A program made the position numbers and the translations under genes. The notes under the pieces were generated by a model. The model did no database searches, was not told the DNA's origin, and saw only the letters and a list, made by a program, of their open reading frames with translations. Positions 24,853 through 33,283 of a DNA stretch of 64,000 bases are shown here, piece after piece. Within the stretch, counting starts at the first letter, position 1, and every line of letters starts with the position of its first letter. The stretch is from a virus. The stretch is from positions 124,001-188,000 of the IMG/VR virus record IMGVR_UViG_3300044646_001937. The stretch is one strand, 5' to 3'.

Positions 24853-25151
24853 TTAATTTTGACTACATGCTTCCTTCGTCAAGACTGAGGGAAGAAATCA
24901 TCCTAGCGCATCTACAGGATGAGTATATCTATGAACTGTTGAAGAGTAGGCTTTTCATAGAGACAGTATTGAGGGCTACCTTGGACCAGCGTACATCCTC
25001 AACGCTTGATCCTATATTTGAAGTATCTAGGCAGTTGATTGGATTAAAATTGCCTTCAGCTCTTCCAAAAGATACAATAAAAGAAGAAAAGTTATCAAAA
25101 AATGACCTTAAAGAATGGAAAGAGTTTCTAGATAAAGTAAACAAGAAGTAG
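24801..25151 (+). CDS. Tail assembly chaperone, frameshifted C-terminal extension (T-like, 116 aa)
   Basis: The second frame of the chaperone pair, entered by -1 slippage at 24795-24801; the first shifted codon is TTG at 24801. There is no well-placed ATG or Shine-Dalgarno site at its beginning. It is helical and charged (RLREEIILAHLQDEYIYELL, then SKNDLKEWKEFLDKVNKK). In lambda, the G-T fusion recruits tail tube subunits to the tape measure. It ends three bases before the tape measure ATG. Independent translation from TTG is possible but less likely. Confidence 0.78.
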   Translation: MESQHVKLLTSGYLRGWLNFDYMLPSSRLREEIILAHLQDEYIYELLKSRLFIETVLRATLDQRTSSTLDPIFEVSRQLIGLKLPSALPKDTIKEEKLSKNDLKEWKEFLDKVNKK

Positions 25152-25154
25152 TAT

Positions 25155-28100
25155 ATGGCTGACCCAGGCAATTTTGACCCTTATGAGATGTACTCAAATT
25201 TTTCCCATATGGGGAGAAATTTTGGCAATCCATTGCTTAATTCTCTAGCCATGATGGCGTTTGGGCATAATTATATGCCAGACACAGAGGAGAGTGGTCA
25301 GGACATGCATGAGGCTTTATTGCAGAGAGAAAGATCTGCAAATTTCATGCAGCTGCAGAGATCATCCTTTGCAAACAATGCACTTTTCCAGAAAATGGGT
25401 ATATCTGGAAATATGGCAACAAGTGTCATGGCTGGTGTTATGTCATCACCAGATAGCGCAGCATCTAAAATGATGTCAGGCGTTTTGGGCGGAAATCCCA
25501 TGGCCGCATCTGCAAAAATATACTCAGGACTCACAGGCGCAAACGTGATGGGGGCCTTTGGCAGGACAGGGAACATCACAGCTGAAGAAACCGAAAGCGT
25601 GATGCAGTCTCTAGCCAAAAACTTCTACACCTCTCAAAACTATGAAGGACCTGAAGGCGTAAAAGAAGACATTAAAAAGAAAAGCAGACAATATATTACT
25701 GATCTAGCTGAACGAAAAGGAGGCTCTGGGCTTATTGAGTTAAAGGAAAAGGCTGGTATAGATTTAACTGACGGGAAAGGAGGTCTGGCCAAAGATTATA
25801 AAGAAAAAATTGCGAAGTTCGATATCACTGAAGGAGATGATGAGCGGGCTGTAAGACACTCTGCAAGTGATTTAAGAACTAAAAGCAACACACTTTCAGA
25901 TAAAATAAGCAAGGCAACTAAAGAGGGTGATGAGAAGCTAAAAAAGAAACTTGAAGAATCTATAGAAAAAGATCTCAAGGATAACTTTAAAATGGCTAAG
26001 GATGAAATTGATAAGCAGTACAAAAAGAATGGAAAGCTGGATTTATCAAAACTAGAAAAAGATGCAAAAGATTCTTTTTCGCAAACATCCCCGCTTGAAG
26101 GTATGCGTAAAGAGGCGGAAGCGGCCAAAACAGCTGGATCTAGAATTACTGGATTTGATTTTGCGAAATCTAGAGGGTTTAAACTAGAAGACATTACCTC
26201 AGGTTTTACAAAAGCCGCAGAACTCAGAATGCTTGGAGATAGTAGAAGCATGACTCCGACCCAGGCAATGGACAAGTTTTCCAAAAACGCAGGAGGGGCA
26301 ATGGATGCAGCTAGAGGTATATTTGGAAACAGGTCAGGCGGAGAATTAATGGAAAAGATTTCGCAATTTGCAGGATCAAATGTGGATTTAAGCACAAAAG
26401 GAGGCAGCGCCGAGATTGAGGGACTATTACGAAAAACAAATGCTACAGCTAGGGTAGCCGGAGTCAGTATAAAAACAATGTTGGCTATCATTGATTCTGC
26501 AAAACAATTGGCCGCAAATAATCCAGCACTGCAACATATGAGCAGCTCAGCAGCTGTAGAAACGTCACTACAGGCAGTCAAGGGTGCTGCTCAGATGGGT
26601 AAGATGATGACTGGTACGGAATTCAGGCAGGCAGGAGGAACACAGGGGCTATCCTCACAAGCAATCCAAGAGTCGCAAGCTTTTTCACAGTCTGAGTTAG
26701 GACAGAGTACATACGCCTTATTAGCGGCATCAAAAGGTACAGATGCTGAAGACTTCGTTAAGGACCTGGTTAAGAATGGTAAACTCACTGCCCAATATTT
26801 AAATAATGGAGGTATTGCTGAGATCGCCAAGAAAATGGGTAAATCGGAAATGGAAGTTATAAATCTTTCGCAGAACAGGCTGCTGTCAGAGTCGGGCATG
26901 AAAGATGACGACAATACTAAAATTGTTTCTGAAGGCGCAGGAAAGACAGGCGTAGAATCTATGTTTGACTATCTGGCTAAATATGGAAAAGGATACTCCA
27001 AAGAAGATTTAGAAAAAAAATATAAAGAAGAGTATTTGGCTAAAGGTAAATCTGTGAGTGATTTTAAAAGAGAAGTGTTGATGCCTAAGCTTGGAAGAAC
27101 TAAACAAGGTATGGAGCTGGCGCGTACATACGATTTCAGTATCACCAAACACATGCTCGAGTCTGCTATGACTCCTGAGGAAAAAGCAGCAATGGACAAA
27201 GAAATCAAGCAGGAGACAGCTAAATCTGCGGAAGTAGCCAAACAGAATGCAGGTAGAAATGCTCCAATGCTTACGCAAATTATGCAGGGTATAGCTGCTG
27301 GAGATAAAAAATTTGATAAGTATGATATAGATGCAGCCAGGGAAGAAATGTCGAAAATTTTTGCAACAGGAGGCAAAAAGCGAGACGATGTGACTGCCGC
27401 AGCAATGCTTAAAGCTGAAGACGCTGGCGAGGTATTAGTGAAGGAGATTTCAAGCGACCAAAGAATGCCTATGAAGAGATCCGCCCAGCTACTGAGTATA
27501 GTGATGGCAGGCAAAAAGCGTGAACTTGAAAGTCAGGGAGACACCGAAGAGGCCGCAAAGCTGGACACTAATATTACAGAACAAGATATTTCAGAGCTTA
27601 GAAAACAAGGATCTGCAGGTAAGTATAATAACAACAACCAAGCCATGAGTGCTCTTGAGCGCCTTGAAGCTAAACCTGACAACGAATTAACTCAACCTGA
27701 GCGTGAAGAAAAAACAAAACTGCAGAGATTGCGTAAAACAGGGATATTGCAAAACGCCGAAGCTTATGAACATCTAAAAAAGGGCGACACCTCTGCAGCC
27801 ATTAGGTCTGTTGGTCAAGCGGCTGTAGAAGATAATCAAAAAGCAAAAGCCAAAGACGATCTTGTTCCTAAAAATCAATCACCTCAATTACAGGCTTCTA
27901 TGAAAGAAGCTGCAGAGGCTGGTAAAAAAATAATAGATCAGACCACCAAAAAGGGAGGCATTCTAAGTTTTGAGGAAGAAAAAATAGCTGAAGATGTTAA
28001 TAAAGTAACTGAAGCGAACAGAAAGTCACTGATTGAGGCTGGTAGAGTAGATGAAGCCAGAGGACTTGGTAAAGTAACCAACCAGGAGCTGGAAGACCTA

Positions 28101-28766
28101 ACTAAACGCGGCAAAGATGTTCTGGGCGGCATGACTGCTGTGGAGGCGGAAAATGAGTTAGAAAAACTAGAGCACGACGACGCAAAAGGTAAGTTGGACG
28201 AAGCATCTAAAGAAAAATTAAAATTGCTGAGAACAACCAGAAAGATGGGAGGTTTCTCAAGTCAAAAGGCCTTTGAGGGAATGACTTCAGGCAAACGTGA
28301 GCAGGTGGCGATGGGTAGCCTAGAGGCATCAAAAGCTATTCAAAACAAAGTTGCTTTTGATAGTCAAAAAGCAAACATAGACGAAAAGCTATCAAAAGAT
28401 TTAGATAAGTACGAACAAAGCAAAGGCATCAGCGCCGAAGGAAAGGCAGCAATAGCTGAAGCTCGACAGGCCTATACTGTAAATGGCAAGATTGACTTTG
28501 ACAAGATGCGCAAAGATCAGGCTTCTGGAGAAGGGATTTTTAAAGGAAATCAAAAGAAATTTGAAGCTCTTGGAGGGTTGCTCCAAGGATCATCAAAACA
28601 AATTGAAGAAGCCAAAGCGCAAACCATCGCTAAAAACGAGCAGACTGGAGCTGACCCCATGAAACAGGCTCTGGACGCTTTAAAAGAAATGATAGGTTTG
28701 CTAAAAAGCGGCGGAGGTATAGGTGACAAATTAAGCGATTTAGCAAAAGCAATAGCACACATATAA
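25155..28766 (+). CDS. Tail tape measure protein (1203 aa)
   Basis: Sets tail length and is packed in the tube lumen. It follows the chaperone pair directly, as in many long-tailed phages. The N-terminal 150 residues are Met/Gly/Ala-rich (SVMAGVMSSPDSAASKMMSG) and the rest is almost continuous charged helix with strong coiled-coil character (KKKLEESIEKDLKDNFKMA). I see no transglycosylase or peptidase motif. At about 0.15 nm per residue, it would predict a tail of roughly 180 nm. A short hydrophobic C-terminal part (EMIGLLKSGGGIGDKLSDLA) is typical of the end that contacts the head. Confidence 0.8.
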   Translation: MADPGNFDPYEMYSNFSHMGRNFGNPLLNSLAMMAFGHNYMPDTEESGQDMHEALLQRERSANFMQLQRSSFANNALFQKMGISGNMATSVMAGVMSSPDSAASKMMSGVLGGNPMAASAKIYSGLTGANVMGAFGRTGNITAEETESVMQSLAKNFYTSQNYEGPEGVKEDIKKKSRQYITDLAERKGGSGLIELKEKAGIDLTDGKGGLAKDYKEKIAKFDITEGDDERAVRHSASDLRTKSNTLSDKISKATKEGDEKLKKKLEESIEKDLKDNFKMAKDEIDKQYKKNGKLDLSKLEKDAKDSFSQTSPLEGMRKEAEAAKTAGSRITGFDFAKSRGFKLEDITSGFTKAAELRMLGDSRSMTPTQAMDKFSKNAGGAMDAARGIFGNRSGGELMEKISQFAGSNVDLSTKGGSAEIEGLLRKTNATARVAGVSIKTMLAIIDSAKQLAANNPALQHMSSSAAVETSLQAVKGAAQMGKMMTGTEFRQAGGTQGLSSQAIQESQAFSQSELGQSTYALLAASKGTDAEDFVKDLVKNGKLTAQYLNNGGIAEIAKKMGKSEMEVINLSQNRLLSESGMKDDDNTKIVSEGAGKTGVESMFDYLAKYGKGYSKEDLEKKYKEEYLAKGKSVSDFKREVLMPKLGRTKQGMELARTYDFSITKHMLESAMTPEEKAAMDKEIKQETAKSAEVAKQNAGRNAPMLTQIMQGIAAGDKKFDKYDIDAAREEMSKIFATGGKKRDDVTAAAMLKAEDAGEVLVKEISSDQRMPMKRSAQLLSIVMAGKKRELESQGDTEEAAKLDTNITEQDISELRKQGSAGKYNNNNQAMSALERLEAKPDNELTQPEREEKTKLQRLRKTGILQNAEAYEHLKKGDTSAAIRSVGQAAVEDNQKAKAKDDLVPKNQSPQLQASMKEAAEAGKKIIDQTTKKGGILSFEEEKIAEDVNKVTEANRKSLIEAGRVDEARGLGKVTNQELEDLTKRGKDVLGGMTAVEAENELEKLEHDDAKGKLDEASKEKLKLLRTTRKMGGFSSQKAFEGMTSGKREQVAMGSLEASKAIQNKVAFDSQKANIDEKLSKDLDKYEQSKGISAEGKAAIAEARQAYTVNGKIDFDKMRKDQASGEGIFKGNQKKFEALGGLLQGSSKQIEEAKAQTIAKNEQTGADPMKQALDALKEMIGLLKSGGGIGDKLSDLAKAIAHI

Positions 28767-28773
28767 TAAGCAT

Positions 28774-29211
28774 ATGCCAGCATCACTAGTAACTTTAGGA
28801 GGAGGAGATCTATTTAAAAGCGGAGGAGGAGCCGACTCGCTTGTAAACATACCAATGGTTAATAGCGTCATAGGACCTGGCGGACTAGCTGTGTATGACA
28901 GCGTTAGCGCGCAAGTGGCAGAAACTCTTCAGTTTTTTATTACGTTTGACGACGTAATTAAGTTCATCCATTTTGGAAAAGGTCTTGGTAATGTCACAGC
29001 TCAAGGTACTTTATTTTGTGATTGCAGCGGAGATCTACCAGGAGCCGGCCAAATAGCCGGAGCCATCAAAGGGCTTAGAGGCTCAAAGCAACAGTTATCA
29101 GTAGGAAAACTGCAATGTACTGGAGTAATGACAAGCGCATCAATTACTGTAACAGGTGGAGATGACACCATGGGAATATTTAACTTTCAATTTGCTATAG
29201 TGAACTATTAA
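28774..29211 (+). CDS. Tube-like baseplate protein candidate (145 aa)
   Basis: A Gly-rich beta protein of tube-protein size (VAETLQFFITFDDVIKFIHF, VTAQGTLFCDCSGDLPGAG, ending in TMGIFNFQFAIVNY). Alternating strands and the final aromatic strand recall the tail-tube fold used by T4 gp54 and gp48, which start the tube on the baseplate. Its position after the tape measure and before the hub supports a tube-initiator role. The fold call is inference. The stop is followed by TTATG into the next gene. Confidence 0.5.
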   Translation: MPASLVTLGGGDLFKSGGGADSLVNIPMVNSVIGPGGLAVYDSVSAQVAETLQFFITFDDVIKFIHFGKGLGNVTAQGTLFCDCSGDLPGAGQIAGAIKGLRGSKQQLSVGKLQCTGVMTSASITVTGGDDTMGIFNFQFAIVNY

Positions 29212-29213
29212 TT

Positions 29214-30176
29214 ATGTTTAATCATTTCGCAACACTGCTTAGCAACATTGATTTACTGCAACTAGAACCTACAGCAAATAGGTTTTTACTAGCCGCAGGA
29301 AAAGACAAGCTACTAGATGTAACTAATAACAGTGTTCTTAAACTGACAGATACTTATACAACTTTAAAAATAGATAGAATATATTCAGATCTATTAAACA
29401 GAAATTATCACAGGATCGAACTGCCTACACAGCTAGAGGGGGTTTATAATCTTCTTTTTCCTGAAGGCAGTTCTGCATATCATAAGCAGTTTCTATTGTA
29501 CTGCTATTTACGTGTAATTTCAGGAACAGATAAAGCGGAGCATGTTAAAAACTATGACAATAGGATAACTTATAGTCTAAACGAAGTGTCGGAGTATTTT
29601 AAATTTAATAAACTCACAAGAACACTTTATAGTGATAGAGGTTTTGAGTTGCTTGTCTCAGGCAGCCTAAAGCCGCAGAATACTTTAACAAATTCATCCT
29701 CAGTGTTTATCATAAGCCAAGAGAAAGATACCTCTAACGTTTATGTCTATAACGCCACACAAAGAGAATATTACAAAGCAGGAAAAGCCTCCACAAACAA
29801 TCCGCAGGGCATGTCAACCGCTTTAGAGTTCAGCTCACTAGGTCAAACTACATCTAAACCTATAGGTCTAGGAGATACAGGACTAACCATAACTCTCACA
29901 GGAGATTTTAATAACCTTACTACAGGATTCACAAAGTCCAGTAATAAGCGCTGGTCATTCATCGCAGAAGCTCCTTTTGTATTCAGTCTTTCTGAAAAAA
30001 TGAATGACTTGAACTTAAAATATCGTTATATTGAGAGTATGTTTGAATACAATAGAAATGCCTGTAATTTAACGTATGAGAATATGTGGAACCAGCACTT
30101 CAATGATGCATATAAACTTACAGGATTACTTTTAGCCTATGTTGAAAGGGTGCATTTGTTATGGCAGGAGATGTAA
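29214..30176 (+). CDS. Baseplate-module protein of unknown function (320 aa)
   Basis: No recognised family. The N-terminal half is helical and polar (YHKQFLLYCYLRVISGTDKA), the middle beta-rich with Ser/Thr stretches, and the C-terminus helical and aromatic (WNQHFNDAYKLTGLLLAYVE). No membrane segment or catalytic motif. It overlaps the hub gene by 16 bases, so the two are likely translated in a coupled manner and may act in the same complex. Confidence 0.6.
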   Translation: MFNHFATLLSNIDLLQLEPTANRFLLAAGKDKLLDVTNNSVLKLTDTYTTLKIDRIYSDLLNRNYHRIELPTQLEGVYNLLFPEGSSAYHKQFLLYCYLRVISGTDKAEHVKNYDNRITYSLNEVSEYFKFNKLTRTLYSDRGFELLVSGSLKPQNTLTNSSSVFIISQEKDTSNVYVYNATQREYYKAGKASTNNPQGMSTALEFSSLGQTTSKPIGLGDTGLTITLTGDFNNLTTGFTKSSNKRWSFIAEAPFVFSLSEKMNDLNLKYRYIESMFEYNRNACNLTYENMWNQHFNDAYKLTGLLLAYVERVHLLWQEM

Positions 30177-31744
30177 AAATAAGTACAAGTATAGGTACAG
30201 CGATAGGAGCAACAATTGTGTATCCTATGGGAGGAATACCCTACGCCGCTGTCGACATTATACCGTCAGGAGGGATTAAAATATCTCAAGGAGGACTACC
30301 TGATATAGATTCTCAAAAACGCCAGGAGGCATCTGTGTCAGTGTCAGTGAAGTCAAATGGAGGCAGGGGAGGTAGTTTAAATTTTAAAGGAGTGATCGAC
30401 GGCATGAGTGTAAACAATATGGTCGGGCAGAGCTCGTACCAAGCAATTATTAAAAACGCCGGCGTATGTCTACTTGAAGCCACAACACTAATGCCTGGTC
30501 TCATTCCCTCAGGTATTAATGTTTACAAAATGCCCAACTTTGGGGCCACTCATAACTCACAAGGAGGAGACGACGACAATTTGGAACATTTTGTAGATAT
30601 GCAGGATGTAGATCTGAAAAAATCTCCAATAGAGGTTTACACAGAAATTCTTAAAAAAATATTACAAATGCAAGTCGATGGCTCGTGGGAGAAAAAAGTA
30701 GGGCTTGAAGAGATGGTTTCAGGAGGACAGCCTTTTGAAAAAATATTCAATGGTTCAGCCTACAAAAAAACAGCAACGAACGCATTAAAGTATATATCTA
30801 CCGTAGATTTAAGCGCAGTTACCTCAGGCGCAGCATCCAAGGTAGGCATGAGCGATGACGCACTGGTGACTAGTTTGATGAGAATTTTTAAACTAGGCCC
30901 CCAGGTAGTGCTTGAGAATTATCTAAACTTCTTAAGATTGTTAGGGTGTACAGTAATATTCAGTAACAGTAAAATGTATGTTGTACCGGAAAACTCTACA
31001 CTTAAACAAGGAGGAAAAGGAATAAACAGCGCTACTCCTAATGACTATAATGCTTATTCATATAACGATAATGGTTATAGAGATATAGGTAGCTGTATAG
31101 TACTGACAGATGGAAGTATGGGAGGATTCAACTTAGCTAGCAAGGGGTTTGATTCAGGCACAATAGGCTGCTTTGAAGACGCGAAAGTATCTAAAGCCGG
31201 AGGAACCCTCATAGTTTCAGCAAACCCATTCATGGCCGCATCAGCAAACGCGCCGGCAGCATCAGACAGTAAAAAAATAGCTCAAAAGATGGACAATCCA
31301 GGAGATCCGTTACTAAAATCTCCAGCTACCGCAGCCGAGCAGGGTAAGGCTCAATCAGGCGCAGCCGCACTAGCCAGCGGAATGAAAAATAGATTTAAGA
31401 AAGTCGGATCAGTGCTAGACAATTATGCACAGTCTGTACTATATCAGGCCAGATATGGAGACAGAACAGGCTCTGTGACTATGGAGTTTAATCCGAATTG
31501 GGTACCAGGAACAGGCGGCTCTATATTTATTAAGCAAACAAATACGTATATACATTTTAATGTAACCACTGTAACGCACATGATTAGTACTGCAGCGCCA
31601 ACCACCGGAACAGCCATAACAACAGTGAGCTTCAACTGTGGAAGAGTAGGTCAAAGTCCTGCAGGACTGGATAGCTATAAATATTTTGGATACGACAGCG
31701 GTAAGGAAAAAGGTATTCAAGGGTCATATATAGGAGATTCTTAA
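30161..31744 (+). CDS. Baseplate hub protein, gp27/gpD-like (527 aa)
   Basis: Likely the hub that holds the spike at the tail tip. The C-terminal part (YQARYGDRTGSVTMEFNPNW, GTGGSIFIKQTNTYIHFNVT) resembles the last domain of gp27/late-control-D hub proteins. The N-terminal region is a beta domain (SVSVSVKSNGGRGGSLNFKG), followed by a helical insertion (YTEILKKILQMQ) and an Ala-rich linker at about 355-415. The order tape measure, tube-like protein, hub, then gp25 and gp6-like wedges matches known baseplate operons. The assignment is by pattern and context. Confidence 0.62.
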   Translation: MAGDVKISTSIGTAIGATIVYPMGGIPYAAVDIIPSGGIKISQGGLPDIDSQKRQEASVSVSVKSNGGRGGSLNFKGVIDGMSVNNMVGQSSYQAIIKNAGVCLLEATTLMPGLIPSGINVYKMPNFGATHNSQGGDDDNLEHFVDMQDVDLKKSPIEVYTEILKKILQMQVDGSWEKKVGLEEMVSGGQPFEKIFNGSAYKKTATNALKYISTVDLSAVTSGAASKVGMSDDALVTSLMRIFKLGPQVVLENYLNFLRLLGCTVIFSNSKMYVVPENSTLKQGGKGINSATPNDYNAYSYNDNGYRDIGSCIVLTDGSMGGFNLASKGFDSGTIGCFEDAKVSKAGGTLIVSANPFMAASANAPAASDSKKIAQKMDNPGDPLLKSPATAAEQGKAQSGAAALASGMKNRFKKVGSVLDNYAQSVLYQARYGDRTGSVTMEFNPNWVPGTGGSIFIKQTNTYIHFNVTTVTHMISTAAPTTGTAITTVSFNCGRVGQSPAGLDSYKYFGYDSGKEKGIQGSYIGDS

Positions 31745-31746
31745 TT

Positions 31747-32379
31747 ATGAATGACGTAGAACAGATGATTAAGGACAACAAGAAGTTGATTGAACTGGAA
31801 GTGAGTAGATATGCTACTAACCTACCGAAGATAACTGTACAGCTAGAAGCCTATAAGCTAGCCAGAGAGGCAGCCAAAACATATAGCCCCGCCTCTGGAT
31901 TTAAATTTAGCACGCATCTAGTGAACAGTCTTAAAAAACTATCAAGACTTTCCACGCAATATGGTAACGTAGTGAGAATTCCTGAGAATACTCAGTTTGG
32001 TATAAATAAACTGCAGAAACTTGAAAAGGATCTGGAGCACACTCTAGGTAGAGCACCAACCACAGATGAGCTAAGCCATCACTCAGGAATGTCCATGAAC
32101 GCTATAGTTAATACGCTAGGCAGCAAAAAGATAAGCTCAGGTATATCCTCTCTTTTTGAAAGCCCTACACTGTTTGACAGTAACAATGACGAATGGGTGC
32201 ATTTCGTATATCACGATCTGAGCGACAAAGATAAATTAATTTTTGAACATAAGACAGGATTTGGTGGAAAGCCTGTGATGGACAATTCGTCACTGGCCAA
32301 GAAATTAAATTTGTCTACCAGTACTTTAAGTAATAGAATTAAGATGATAAATAATACATTAGCGAAAGGATGGAAATAA
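31747..32379 (+). CDS. Sigma-70-family transcription factor (210 aa), likely late sigma factor
   Basis: Directs RNA polymerase to a promoter class. Residues about 50-82 match sigma region 2 and the start of region 3 (SGFKFSTHLVNSLKKLSRLS, then NVVRIPEN). LGRAPTTDELSHHSGMS (about 100-116) is a classic region 3 helix-turn-helix. LSDKDKLIFEHK and SSLAKKLNLSTSTLSNRIK (about 158-203) look like region 4. No region 1.1 is present and region 2 is short, so it may resemble minimal phage sigma factors such as T4 gp55. It lies inside the baseplate block between the hub and wedge genes, with AGGAG about 11 bases before its ATG. The window's TATAAT/TATAAA boxes are plausible targets; this is inference. 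All six Arg codons are AGA. Confidence 0.8.
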   Translation: MNDVEQMIKDNKKLIELEVSRYATNLPKITVQLEAYKLAREAAKTYSPASGFKFSTHLVNSLKKLSRLSTQYGNVVRIPENTQFGINKLQKLEKDLEHTLGRAPTTDELSHHSGMSMNAIVNTLGSKKISSGISSLFESPTLFDSNNDEWVHFVYHDLSDKDKLIFEHKTGFGGKPVMDNSSLAKKLNLSTSTLSNRIKMINNTLAKGWK

Positions 32380-32796
32380 ATGGCAGTTTTCTCAAAACTT
32401 AAAAGACTTGTAGAGAAGTTCGATACTTGGATGCAAAAAATCCCCACAGCCCGTTTGGGTAATGATGTGGAGGGCAGAGCTTGGTTTGCTAAGAGTATAG
32501 AATATACAAACCCTTTTAAGCTTCAAAACCTGCGAAATATTACAGACAGGGAAGATCTAAATAGTGATTATTCTGCTAAATATGACGTAAAAGACCCTAA
32601 AGGCAGAAAAGGCATAAGTGGTATTAAAGTTGAAATCTCTGCGCTGTACAGTTTTCAAAAATGTTTTGTGCAGAGGTATAAAGGTAGAATGCACTACTAC
32701 AGGGATGACCTCTCACAAAAGGGAGCTAGAAATATGGGTACAGTAAACCAGTCTCTAGGTATACTTGAAGAGTTTAAAAATAACCTTAAAAATTAA
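32380..32796 (+). CDS. Small baseplate-module protein (138 aa), unknown function
   Basis: A basic, mixed alpha/beta protein (MAVFSKLKRLVEKFDTWMQK, then KGISGIKVEISALYSFQKCF) with no recognised domain. Its ATG follows the sigma gene's stop directly, and AAAGGA lies about 10 bases before it. The next gene begins two bases after its stop. Location next to the gp25-like gene suggests a baseplate or assembly factor. Confidence 0.6.
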   Translation: MAVFSKLKRLVEKFDTWMQKIPTARLGNDVEGRAWFAKSIEYTNPFKLQNLRNITDREDLNSDYSAKYDVKDPKGRKGISGIKVEISALYSFQKCFVQRYKGRMHYYRDDLSQKGARNMGTVNQSLGILEEFKNNLKN

Positions 32797-32798
32797 CC

Positions 32799-33278
32799 AT
32801 GCCGATCAGCTCTATCACCTCAAATTACATAGACAGAAAAAAAGACATTAGTATATTTCAATATCCTAATGCTCTAGCTATTGGAGAGCAGACAGTGGCA
32901 CCTAAGTTTGGTAAAATTTCCAGATACTGTACTGGAGTACAAAAGCTGATCCAAAATTATGCTGTGATGCTTCTCACCAATATAGGTTCTCAACCAAATT
33001 ACCCCACCTTTGGCACAAATTTAATGGGCAAACTTAATGCAGGAATTTCACCTGTAGACAAACTTGCAGCATCTCAGCTTTTTGAATTAGCTAGTTATGA
33101 GACAGTATCAGCGTTAAAAAGCTACCAGCATTATCGCACAGACATTCCAGACGATGAGCTCATTGTTGACGCCACATTGACTGATATAGCTCTCCAGGGA
33201 GGCTTTGCAGCTTTCGAAGTAACAATAACAACCCAAGCCGGTGATGCGGTTGAGTTCGTAGTCCCATTACCTAAATAA
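32799..33278 (+). CDS. Baseplate wedge protein, gp25/gpW-like (159 aa)
   Basis: gp25-like proteins join the baseplate wedges to the sheath and resemble bacterial type VI TssE. The recognisable part is QKLIQNYAVMLLTNIGSQPN, then YPTFGTNLMGKLNAG, corresponding to the conserved segment that positions the protein on the first sheath ring. The C-terminal strands (FAAFEVTITTQAGDAVEFVV) close the domain. Length and place before the gp6/J-like gene are typical. Confidence 0.8.
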   Translation: MPISSITSNYIDRKKDISIFQYPNALAIGEQTVAPKFGKISRYCTGVQKLIQNYAVMLLTNIGSQPNYPTFGTNLMGKLNAGISPVDKLAASQLFELASYETVSALKSYQHYRTDIPDDELIVDATLTDIALQGGFAAFEVTITTQAGDAVEFVVPLPK

Positions 33279-33283
33279 ATATT

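Noticed and set aside
24801-25151. Second chaperone frame as an independent gene starting at TTG
   Set aside because: No ribosome site or ATG; the slippery site and stem upstream explain its expression better.
25796-26581. Long minus-strand open frame (261 residues) inside the tape measure gene
   Set aside because: It lies fully within a coding gene on the other strand, has Ser/Leu/Phe-rich composition typical of antisense of Lys/Glu-rich sequence, and has no regulatory signals.
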